Positions 55,169 to 62,725 of a stretch of DNA of 64,000 bases are shown one piece after another. Position numbers and translations under genes: made by a program. The DNA is taken from positions 1,426,001-1,490,000 of the forward strand of contig NZ_CAAHFG010000001.1 in NCBI RefSeq assembly GCF_900890425.1, in the 5' to 3' direction. Below the pieces are notes generated by a model. The model ran no database searches. It saw nothing but the letters and a program-made list of their open reading frames with translations, and was not told the DNA's origin. Position 1 is the first letter of the stretch; every line of letters begins with the position of its first letter. This DNA comes from Pontiella desulfatans. GTDB lineage: Bacteria > Verrucomicrobiota > Kiritimatiellia > Kiritimatiellales > Pontiellaceae.

Positions 55169-55189
55169 ATATTTTTTCTTTTATTTGCA

Positions 55190-55203
55190 TGGAACCGCTT
55201 ACA
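55190..55203 (-). promoter_or_regulatory. Second operator-like motif (site a)
   Basis: Minus strand TGTAAGCGGTTCCA, 22 bp before the PEP-CTERM start. Central CG and opposed half-sites are typical of LacI-family operators. Confidence 0.55.
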
Positions 55204-55215
55204 ACAGGCTCCTTA

Positions 55216-55242
55216 TAAAACCCCGACCGGTAAAGGCCGGGG
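55216..55242 (-). terminator. Intrinsic terminator after the 870-residue protein gene
   Basis: Minus strand: CCCCGGCC-loop-GGTCGGGG stem followed by TTTTAT. Confidence 0.7.
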
Positions 55243-55262
55243 CTGTTCTTTTTGATTGGAAA

Positions 55263-57875
55263 TTAGTTTTCTTTGATGAAGAGCTGGATAAACTTGGCTC
55301 CAAGGTCAGTCGCGGTGCTGTTGGTTACCGCTTCGAAACCATCCAGCTCCGGTCCAATGCCCTCAATGATGGTATCGTTATTGGTCCACGCTGCGTCAAA
55401 CACCAGGTCTGTACTCGTTGCTAATGAGTAATCAATGCCGCTGTTGGCAGCCGTACGACGCGGGTAGATGTAGATGAAGGTCGATCCGTCATTAGAAGCG
55501 CCCATTTCAACCTGGCCGCGATTGGCTGCGTTGGTTGGATCGCCATTAAGACCATATTCATACAGATTGTTTATACCGTCCATATCCGGATCTGCTTCAT
55601 CGGCTGCATCATCGCCTTCCAGTCCATATTTGCCGGTCCACAGGTTGAATGAGGACTCGACCTGAATACCATAATTAATGGTGATGTTATCAAAGCTTAC
55701 ACGGGATGCCGGAAGGCCTTCGGTGACGCCCGGGATGTCGCGTGCCGCGATTTCCAGGAACCAGCTATCATCTCCCAGACCTCCTACATTAGCTAGCGAT
55801 AGAGGGGAGAGGGCGGACAACGTGTCAGAAGGTGTAACACGAGCTGATCCAGTCATTGTGATGTTCGTGCTGCCGTCCATGAAATCGGTAATTTCAACAG
55901 CGGTCGCATCGGTTACGTTCAGGCCGCCAAATACGACGGTTGAGATATCTTCAGTGGATGATATTGAAACCTGAAGTTTCAAGACTTCATCATCATCCGT
56001 TAAAGTGGTCAGCCCCGAATCGTGGCGAAAATCACTTTTACCGGCAGGACCGCCTTTCAAGCCTTGAATGGCTGTTCCGTATAAGCCGACGGTGTAGTTG
56101 TTAATCTGGGTATCCGGGAAGTCTCCGACACTGAGCGTCAGGGTAACTATGGTATTCCCATTCGTTATAGATCCGGCAGTGGAAACCTGATCAGCCAGGA
56201 AGTCGGCATTCAAAAAATCCGTAAAATTGACACTTTTGTACGAAACGCCCGGTTCGCCCACGGAGATCGAGCCGTCTACGGAAAGATCATCGGTATAGAA
56301 CTCGGCTCCTTCGGGAAGATTATTGGTTGGAAGTTCTACGAAAGAGAAGGCTCCGGTATACGAACCGGCGCTGAACAGTTTAAATGAATCACCGATTTTA
56401 AAGATGTTGGTATTTACAGCGAGTACAATCAGATCTCCACCATAGGTGATTGTTCCATCACCAATCGCCAGCTGATCCCCGGCGGCCGTGGTTGGGTTCA
56501 GACTGAAGTTATGTGTGCCGCTACCCAGTTCAAGGTTGCCGATACTATTTGCATTTGCGGTGAAAGAGGCCACGTTGCTGATGCCACCAACCGTAAGATC
56601 ATTGATGATGAGTGTGGCTTCAGCACTGTTAAGTAAGATTTCTCCGTTACCGTTCAGATTGCCGAGAACTTTATCTGATGCTGTCGCATTGAAAATCTGG
56701 CTTCCATTGGCCGTGACGGTCAGTTCTGAAAAATCCGTTTCGTTGCCGTTAAAGGCGATGGCGCCATTGTCGAGGACGTTTATTTTTGTTCCTGCTTCAA
56801 CACCTGAATCGAGCTGGAAGTTAAGGCGGCCAATATTCTGCATGGTGAAATCACCGCCGAGGTTGATATCTTTCAGGTCAATCCATCTTGCCGGTTTTGA
56901 AAGGGCCGTTCGTAATTCATTGGTAATGGTAATAATCTGCAGATTATTGCTGATGCCGTAAAATTGAAGCGCCGCATCACCATTCCATTCCAGTTCGTCA
57001 ACGACCACGTTTAGATTGGTGGCAGGATAAACGGCACGTGCGGTCGCTGTTCCTTCCAGGATGACGTCAGAGCCGTCGATCCAGTTGGTCCATGCACTCT
57101 GGTTTGCAAACGGACCTACGCCCCAGCTCGGGGATGTGGTATCCCAGGTTACAGGGGAGTTAACATAGGATTCTTCGGCCACATCTCCGGTTCCAAGTCG
57201 AATTGTTCCTGTGTAGTTACTGACAAAATTTTGGCTGAGCTCGTAGTCAAAGCTGATCTGTCCCAGCGCGGTAACACCATCTGTGGACGTGTGAAGGACT
57301 GCATAATTCAGAGACCAGCTGTTTGTGGTAGCTAGGGTTAAATCATTGAGTCCAGCACCTGTAATATCTGCTACGCCATAGTTGCCCTTTGGTGAATTAT
57401 CGGGAGCTTTGATGACCAATTCGTTATCGCTGTTGTCGAATAGTGTGCGATCATCTTGTCCCGCAGTATTTCCTTCGTAGCGGATATTTAGATTATTGAA
57501 TGCAAGGCTGTCGAGCAGGTCCGCTCCAGAGGAAATAGAAATGGTGAACTTGGCAAAGTCACCGGCACGAACACGTTCGTCTCCTACTCCGACTCCTGCG
57601 CCATTCGGAAATATATTTACGTTTGTTTGTGTAGAGGATGAGATGATGGCTGAGTCATTGGTGAAATTATACCCTGCAACATTCAGTGCAAAGCTGACGC
57701 CATCCTGGGTTTTTGTGAATGTAATACTGCCGTCATCCTCATCTGTTTTGTCTAACGAGTTCCAGTTCTTTGATTCATCGCTTGATGGAAATCCAAAGTC
57801 AATCTGGGCGGCTTCAGCAGCTGAAATCCCTAAGGATATTAGGGCGGCTAGTAATAAGGGTGTTCTTTTCATCAT
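55263..57875 (-). CDS. Large exported beta-rich protein with C-terminal module
   Basis: 870 residues; AGGAGG directly before ATG 57875 decides the start; signal peptide MMKRTPLLLAALISLGISAAEA. Residues ~20-560 hold two similar beta sections separated by passenger-like repeats (LGNLNGNGEILLNSAEATLIINDLTVGG), including IGDSFKLFSAGSYTGAFSFVELPTNNLPEGAEFYTDDLSVDGSISV, the FxLF...LP block also found in neighbours. Near the end: DPDMDGINNLYEYGLNGDP, then a beta module ending FIQLFIKEN. No catalytic motif recognised. Probably a surface or matrix protein under the operator-like site at 57958. Confidence 0.8.
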   Translation of the reverse strand: MMKRTPLLLAALISLGISAAEAAQIDFGFPSSDESKNWNSLDKTDEDDGSITFTKTQDGVSFALNVAGYNFTNDSAIISSSTQTNVNIFPNGAGVGVGDERVRAGDFAKFTISISSGADLLDSLAFNNLNIRYEGNTAGQDDRTLFDNSDNELVIKAPDNSPKGNYGVADITGAGLNDLTLATTNSWSLNYAVLHTSTDGVTALGQISFDYELSQNFVSNYTGTIRLGTGDVAEESYVNSPVTWDTTSPSWGVGPFANQSAWTNWIDGSDVILEGTATARAVYPATNLNVVVDELEWNGDAALQFYGISNNLQIITITNELRTALSKPARWIDLKDINLGGDFTMQNIGRLNFQLDSGVEAGTKINVLDNGAIAFNGNETDFSELTVTANGSQIFNATASDKVLGNLNGNGEILLNSAEATLIINDLTVGGISNVASFTANANSIGNLELGSGTHNFSLNPTTAAGDQLAIGDGTITYGGDLIVLAVNTNIFKIGDSFKLFSAGSYTGAFSFVELPTNNLPEGAEFYTDDLSVDGSISVGEPGVSYKSVNFTDFLNADFLADQVSTAGSITNGNTIVTLTLSVGDFPDTQINNYTVGLYGTAIQGLKGGPAGKSDFRHDSGLTTLTDDDEVLKLQVSISSTEDISTVVFGGLNVTDATAVEITDFMDGSTNITMTGSARVTPSDTLSALSPLSLANVGGLGDDSWFLEIAARDIPGVTEGLPASRVSFDNITINYGIQVESSFNLWTGKYGLEGDDAADEADPDMDGINNLYEYGLNGDPTNAANRGQVEMGASNDGSTFIYIYPRRTAANSGIDYSLATSTDLVFDAAWTNNDTIIEGIGPELDGFEAVTNSTATDLGAKFIQLFIKEN

Positions 57876-57957
57876 TTTTCCTCCTGAAATGCTTTTAAAG
57901 GCATGGCATCACCATGATGCAGCAAGAGCCTCCTTCAAGCTTCAATATGCTTTCTAA

Positions 57958-57971
57958 TGTAACCGCGTACA
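57958..57971 (-). promoter_or_regulatory. Second operator-like motif (site b)
   Basis: Minus strand TGTACGCGGTTACA, 83 bp before the 870-residue protein's start, in a 356-bp gap (57876-58231) with no gene. A weaker half-match, TGTAAGCGATTTGC on the + strand, lies at 58095-58108. Confidence 0.5.
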
Positions 57972-58231
57972 TTTGTCAAGTTTGTTTGATGTGAAATGAT
58001 TTCGGGTGTGTAATGGTCATTCCTTCAGCGTCTTATGGGTTTTTGAAGTTGCTGGGGTATGTTGTGTTATCTTTGTGAATAAATGCGCTTGTAATGTAAG
58101 CGATTTGCCGGGGTGAAAATGTGTTTTTGTATATAAATGGGATGGCACTTTCTCAGGGGATCTTTTTAGTTCTGAAGAGCATCATGCACAACGGTTTCGA
58201 CGGGGGTAATCGGAACGATGATGCAAACACG

Positions 58232-58912
58232 TTATGGTCCGGCAAAAAGCATTCCGAGTGTACCTTGTATCGAATCGGTTGAGATGATTGCGTGCAGGGT
58301 AGGGTTGTCAATGACGACAAAAAATGTGGTTCCGGAGTCATTTCCGGAAATGTGATGCATCACCATTTTGTATTCTATACTGATGATGTCTGAGAGTTTA
58401 ACGCCGCCTTGTGCATCAAGATCTCCGAGGTATACCCCGTTTTGCCAGGTTGGATTTTTTATACAGACGGTATTGTTCTTAATTTTATGAGGCTGAAATG
58501 ATTCTGATTTGAGCTGATAGGTTCCCTGTTTAGTGATGATGTCAATGGCGACAAAATATTCAAGTTTGAGGCCGGCCCCTGCGCGTCCTGCTGTCTTACT
58601 GAAAAAGCTTGATTGCTCTTCACTGAAGCTGAATCCCTTAAGGATGGTGTTGTCTGCGTCGTAATTGGGAAGGCTGCTCAGGTCGGTGCAGATTCCTTTG
58701 GCTACATGCCAGGTGTCATTAGGGGCACCGTCTTTCGCATCAAAAACAATGTTATCCGGCCCGTTGTCACGCCATTCGCCATTCAGGCTCCATACATCAC
58801 GGTTGATGGTGCCGGAAAATTCGCCTGCCTGGATAATGTTGTTGGTAAAGAAATAGGCATGTGCTGAAAAAGCGAAAACGGAAAAGATCGTGATCAGTGC
58901 TGATTTTTTCAT
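58232..58912 (-). CDS. Exported protein of unknown function (226 residues)
   Basis: Start 58912 has GGAGA 7 bp upstream; signal peptide MKKSALITIFSVFAFSAHA. The mature part is a probable beta sandwich (GEFSGTINRDVWSLNGEWRDNGPDNIVFDAKDGAPNDTWHVAKG; YFVAIDIITKQGTYQLKSESF). It ends GTLGMLFAGP, without a PEP-CTERM tail or the C-terminal module of its neighbours, so it may be freely secreted or a shortened relative. No family recognised. Confidence 0.75.
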   Translation of the reverse strand: MKKSALITIFSVFAFSAHAYFFTNNIIQAGEFSGTINRDVWSLNGEWRDNGPDNIVFDAKDGAPNDTWHVAKGICTDLSSLPNYDADNTILKGFSFSEEQSSFFSKTAGRAGAGLKLEYFVAIDIITKQGTYQLKSESFQPHKIKNNTVCIKNPTWQNGVYLGDLDAQGGVKLSDIISIEYKMVMHHISGNDSGTTFFVVIDNPTLHAIISTDSIQGTLGMLFAGP

Positions 58913-58956
58913 GAAGAATTCTCCGGTTTTAAAGAGTGAAAATCAGAGGCTGTGTG

Positions 58957-58970
58957 GGTAAGCGCTTACA
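58957..58970 (-). promoter_or_regulatory. Second operator-like motif (site c)
   Basis: Minus strand TGTAAGCGCTTACC with a perfect 12-bp palindrome GTAAGCGCTTAC, 44 bp before the 226-residue protein's start. The most symmetrical copy. Confidence 0.65.
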
Positions 58971-58980
58971 TTTGAGGCGA

Positions 58981-59009
58981 AAAAATATCCCCCGACAGGT
59001 TGGTCGGGG
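58981..59009 (-). terminator. Intrinsic terminator after the 383-residue PEP-CTERM gene
   Basis: Minus strand: CCCCGAC/GTCGGGG stem with a 6-base loop, then GGATATTTTTT. Confidence 0.75.
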
Positions 59010-59020
59010 TGTTGTCTGAA

Positions 59021-60172
59021 TTAGATCATGAAACGACGGCGAATAAAGAGCAGCCCCGAGCCGAAGGCTCCGATAAGCCCGATGGTTGCGGGTTCCGGAA
59101 TCACGGTAATGGTTCCTGTGCCTCCGGCCGCAAGATCGGAGGTGTCCCACGAAAGCCCGCTGTGGAGTTGCGGCATCGATATACTGTCGAAGCTGCCGAG
59201 CAGGGTATTGGAAAACAGGTCGAAAGTATCCCCCACCATCAGCGCATCGCTACCTGCAGTCAGGCTCACGGTCAGATCGCCGCCCAGCGTAAGGGCGCGC
59301 GATTCCCAGTCGACGGTGAACTGATCCTGCTCAATCTGGGCGCCGTTCTTGCTGATATCCATGCTGGTGGATGCTCCGGAAACGAAAGCCGCGGCGATCC
59401 CCCAGCCGAAATTAATCGAATCGGTGGCGTTGCCATTGCCCATGTCGGCGCCCATGTTGTTTATCGTCAGGCTGTTGAGCCCGTTGGCGTTTCCATCGCG
59501 AATGATTGTTCCGCTTCCGCCCAGGGTGCCCATGTTTATATATTGTTCGCCGGCGGCATCGTCAATATTGTCGTCGAAGCGCAACTGGCCGCCCTCCATC
59601 CTGACATTGGAACTCGTGCCGAGCGTGCCGAGCCCCCTGACGATGAGGTTGCCTTGGCTAAGGGTGGCCGTTCCATTGATCTTGTTCCCGCCGTCGGCCA
59701 GAATCAGCCATTGGCTGCCGGTTTTGGTGAAGTCGCCTGAGGTGGCGAAATCCCAGTAGAAGCTATTGGCCTTCTCGGTGTTTATGACTGCTCCGGAGGA
59801 GAGGTTCAGTTGCAACTGCCCGCCGCCGGGTTTTTGCATGCGGTTGATGGAGGCGGTGCTGCCGGAGGTCTGGTAGGTGCGGATGCCGCCGACACTGACG
59901 CTTCCATAGTTTTGCCAGTTGAAGAGGATGCCGCCCGTTCCTTCTAATCCAAAATGAAGAACGTCGCCACTGGACACGGCACTGATGATTCCGCCGCCAC
60001 CACCGGTTGAATCCGTGTTCCAGGTGACCGCGGTTGGGTCGACCGTTAAGGCGCCTCCACTGTTGTTGACGCCGAACCCCGGCGTGGAACCGTTGTAGTC
60101 TAGATAAAGGTCTGCCCCAAACGACAAAGCCGGTAGCGCGGCCGCCAGCAATCCTGCAATTGTTTTTTTCAT
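59021..60172 (-). CDS. PEP-CTERM passenger-like exported protein
   Basis: 383 residues from ATG 60172 (GAGGGG upstream): signal peptide MKKTIAGLLAAALPALSFG, then beta repeats (WNTDSTGGGGGIISAVSSGDVLHFGLEGTGGILFNW...VGGIRTYQTSGSTASINRMQK), GDTFDLFSNTLLGSFDSISMPQLHSGLSWDTSDLAAGGTGTITV and PEP-CTERM tail VIPEPATIGLIGAFGSGLLFIRRRF. The first ~300 residues are clearly paralogous to the product of the preceding gene (60232-62529). Probably in one transcript with it; a GCCCGG/CCGGGC hairpin (60199-60217) lies between them. Confidence 0.88.
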   Translation of the reverse strand: MKKTIAGLLAAALPALSFGADLYLDYNGSTPGFGVNNSGGALTVDPTAVTWNTDSTGGGGGIISAVSSGDVLHFGLEGTGGILFNWQNYGSVSVGGIRTYQTSGSTASINRMQKPGGGQLQLNLSSGAVINTEKANSFYWDFATSGDFTKTGSQWLILADGGNKINGTATLSQGNLIVRGLGTLGTSSNVRMEGGQLRFDDNIDDAAGEQYINMGTLGGSGTIIRDGNANGLNSLTINNMGADMGNGNATDSINFGWGIAAAFVSGASTSMDISKNGAQIEQDQFTVDWESRALTLGGDLTVSLTAGSDALMVGDTFDLFSNTLLGSFDSISMPQLHSGLSWDTSDLAAGGTGTITVIPEPATIGLIGAFGSGLLFIRRRFMI

Positions 60173-60231
60173 GGTTTTCCCCTCGTTGATGGAACGTGCC
60201 CGGCCGTGGGCCGGGCATTCCGGTTTCAATC

Positions 60232-62529
60232 CTAGTCCTGTTGAACTTCCAGCCGGATGAACTCAGCATCGCCAATATCCGTTCGGTTGGTGACGGACTT
60301 GAAGTTGTTTGTGATGGCGACCTCGTCCACGAACTCAACCCCGTTGGTAACCCATTCGGGGTCGATGGCCAGATTGCCCTTCAGCTTGACGGCATAAGCC
60401 AGCGAGCTGTCGTCGGTGCGTTCGTTGTGCACATAGTAGAACCAGTCCGATCCGCCGTCTTCAGCCACGGTGAATACAGGAAGTTTGTCGCCGGCATCGT
60501 CAGCCGTCGGATTGCCATCGAGGGCGTATTCGAGCAGGTTGTCCATGCCGTCGTTGTCAACGAAGTCGTCATTCGGACCTCCGATATCCACGCCCCAGCC
60601 ACCTGCCCAGACGTCATATGGGCTGGGGGCGCTGTCACGGGTGAGGGTAACATTATCCACCATGCATGATTGGTTTCCGGATCCGGTGCCCGCATTTGTG
60701 GTTGTTGTCCAATGGAACAGTGCCCGAACCATGGCCGATCCGGCTGGGGCTGTGGCAACAATATTGGTATGCGCCCAGGCATTGGTGGAAATGGCGGCAT
60801 CAATATCCAGTGAGTCCCTGGAAATTTCTGCACTGCCGCCATCCAGCCATACCAACGCCATTTCAACCTGTCCGCCGTTTGCTCGGAAGTTGTCCTGAAC
60901 TTTAAATCCGGCATCCAGGTTGTATTCAATACCTGCTGCTGTCGCCTTGTCCTGGTAGAAGGAATTGGTCGCGCTCTTGTTCCAGCCTTTCATCCAGGCA
61001 CCTTGCTCCTCGACCGCCTCGGGTTCCGAAGCCCATGTGGATTTTTGGATGCCTTGCTGGCTGCCATCCTGCGTCCAATCGCCATTGGCATCGATGGTCG
61101 TGCCGCCGCTTACGAGGGCAGGAAGTTCGAAGTCGCCGTTGCGCAGACCGAAGGGCACCGTGGTCGATGCCTCTGCACTGGGATCGCCTTCGGCAGGGAC
61201 AAAGTTATAGGCGCTAACTTGGTAGTAGTAGGTAATGTCATCGGCAAGGGTGGTCGTGTCGGTGTATTCACTAATGCCAACGTCGGCGATTTCGACGAAG
61301 CCACTGCCACTAGTTTCGGAGCGGTAAACCTTGTATCCGGTAACCGTTAGTTCCGAGTTGTCGTCCCAATCCAGGCTGACCGTGTAGATATTGCTGACGG
61401 CAACGAGGCCGGTCGGGGCTGAAGGGGCGTTGGTGTCCGCTGTCACCACCGAAATGGTGCCGGAAGAAGAGAGTAGGGCGCTACTCCAGATTAGGCCGGG
61501 GTCGCCGGGGTCTGGGAGGTTGATCGTATCAAAACTCCCTAGCATGGTGGCATTCTGGGCATGGTTGATCCGGAAGAGTTCAAACGTGTCGCCGTCTGCT
61601 AGTGGTTCGCTGCCGGGGAGCAATTCGACGTTCAAGGTGCCCGCCTGAGTCATGGTTTGGCTGCCCCAGCGAACCCAGATCTGGTCGCTATAGTTAGTGG
61701 CGCCCATTTTAGTGACTTCCATATCCGACACGGAGGAGGGATTAAGGGCGAAGCTGGCACCGGCGTCAAAATCGATTAAGTCTGTAGCTACACCATTCGT
61801 CATATTGACGCCCATGGAGTTGACATCAATATTCCATAAGTTACCTGCCCCGTCCTGCCGGACTTTACCTGAGCCGGAGAGGATTCCCACATTGGCTGTG
61901 CCGCTCAGGCCGCCTTGGATGCGGAATTGTCCGCCATTGAGCTTGAAGCTGGAGTTGGAATCAACGGTGTTAAGGTCTTTTACGATGATGTTATTTTGGC
62001 TGATCGTGCATGTTCCGTTTACCTTCGGGCCGCCATCGGAAAAAATGAGCCATTTTTCACCGACCTTTTCGAAATCTCCGAAGGTTCCGAGAAGCCACCA
62101 AAGGCTACATTCTTTTTCTGAATCAAAAAAGGCTCCCGGTGCCCATTGAATGGTTTGGAATTCTGAGTTTTCACTGTTGGTTTTTTGAAAACGACTGATG
62201 TTGGCCGTACTGCCGGCCGTTTGGTAAGTGTGGATCCCGCCAACAGTTGCGTTCGTGTAATATGTCCAGTTGAAGAGGATGCCTCCTCCGCCTTCGAGTC
62301 CGAAGTGCAGGATATCGCCATCACTCACATTAGTGATCGCTCCACCCGCTCCACCCGTGGAGTCCGTGTTCCAAATGAGGTTCGTAAAGTTAACCTCGAT
62401 GGGGGAGTTGTTGGTGTTGACGTCAAAACCGGCGGATGCGCCATTGAGGTCAAGATATAAATCGGCTGCGTGCGAGGCAGCGGCTGCGCAGAACAGGGCA
62501 GCGATGGTGGTTACTGTGCTTCTTTTCAT
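60232..62529 (-). CDS. Exported modular protein: passenger-like domain, FnIII, binding-like domain, C-terminal module
   Basis: 765 residues; AGGAGAAGAGGAA before ATG 62529; signal peptide MKRSTVTTIAALFCAAAASHA. Order: passenger-like region ~20-370 (WNTDSTGGAGGAITNVSDGDILHFGLEGGGGILFNW, GDTFELFRINHAQNATMLGSFDTINLP), fibronectin III domain ~375-465 (APSAPTGLVAVSNIYTVSLDWDDN..GYKVYRSETSGSGF), a beta-sandwich ~470-630 (LRNGDFELPAL.., GQVEMALVWLDGG), and the C-terminal module with DFVDNDGMDNLLEYALDGNP ending FIRLEVQQD. Compared with its paralogue it has exchanged the PEP-CTERM tail for this module. Confidence 0.85.
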   Translation of the reverse strand: MKRSTVTTIAALFCAAAASHAADLYLDLNGASAGFDVNTNNSPIEVNFTNLIWNTDSTGGAGGAITNVSDGDILHFGLEGGGGILFNWTYYTNATVGGIHTYQTAGSTANISRFQKTNSENSEFQTIQWAPGAFFDSEKECSLWWLLGTFGDFEKVGEKWLIFSDGGPKVNGTCTISQNNIIVKDLNTVDSNSSFKLNGGQFRIQGGLSGTANVGILSGSGKVRQDGAGNLWNIDVNSMGVNMTNGVATDLIDFDAGASFALNPSSVSDMEVTKMGATNYSDQIWVRWGSQTMTQAGTLNVELLPGSEPLADGDTFELFRINHAQNATMLGSFDTINLPDPGDPGLIWSSALLSSSGTISVVTADTNAPSAPTGLVAVSNIYTVSLDWDDNSELTVTGYKVYRSETSGSGFVEIADVGISEYTDTTTLADDITYYYQVSAYNFVPAEGDPSAEASTTVPFGLRNGDFELPALVSGGTTIDANGDWTQDGSQQGIQKSTWASEPEAVEEQGAWMKGWNKSATNSFYQDKATAAGIEYNLDAGFKVQDNFRANGGQVEMALVWLDGGSAEISRDSLDIDAAISTNAWAHTNIVATAPAGSAMVRALFHWTTTTNAGTGSGNQSCMVDNVTLTRDSAPSPYDVWAGGWGVDIGGPNDDFVDNDGMDNLLEYALDGNPTADDAGDKLPVFTVAEDGGSDWFYYVHNERTDDSSLAYAVKLKGNLAIDPEWVTNGVEFVDEVAITNNFKSVTNRTDIGDAEFIRLEVQQD

Positions 62530-62648
62530 TTCCTCTTCTCCTGTTAGTTGGCTAGTCCTTGTTGAAACCGTTGTGCATGTTTCCTTCGATACGCATCTAA
62601 AGAGGCCTGTTGACGCGCCTGTTTCTCATGCATGAACCAATTTATAAA

Positions 62649-62662
62649 TGAAACCGCTTACA
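62649..62662 (-). promoter_or_regulatory. Second operator-like motif (site d)
   Basis: Minus strand TGTAAGCGGTTTCA, 119 bp before the 765-residue protein's start. Confidence 0.6.
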
Positions 62663-62725
62663 TGGGCAAGCCGGTTTTTTTTGTTTTTTTTTGTCCTGAT
62701 TTTTGAAAAGCGCTCGTGGGCGGGC

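Noticed and set aside
58095-58108. TGTAAGCGATTTGC as an additional copy of the second operator motif
   Set aside because: Only the left half matches and it is not next to a start; noted as weak under site b and not called separately.
58232-58341. Possible frameshifted PEP-CTERM tail at the end of the 226-residue protein
   Set aside because: Other frames give no hydrophobic helix followed by a basic cluster, so the stop at 58232 is taken as genuine.
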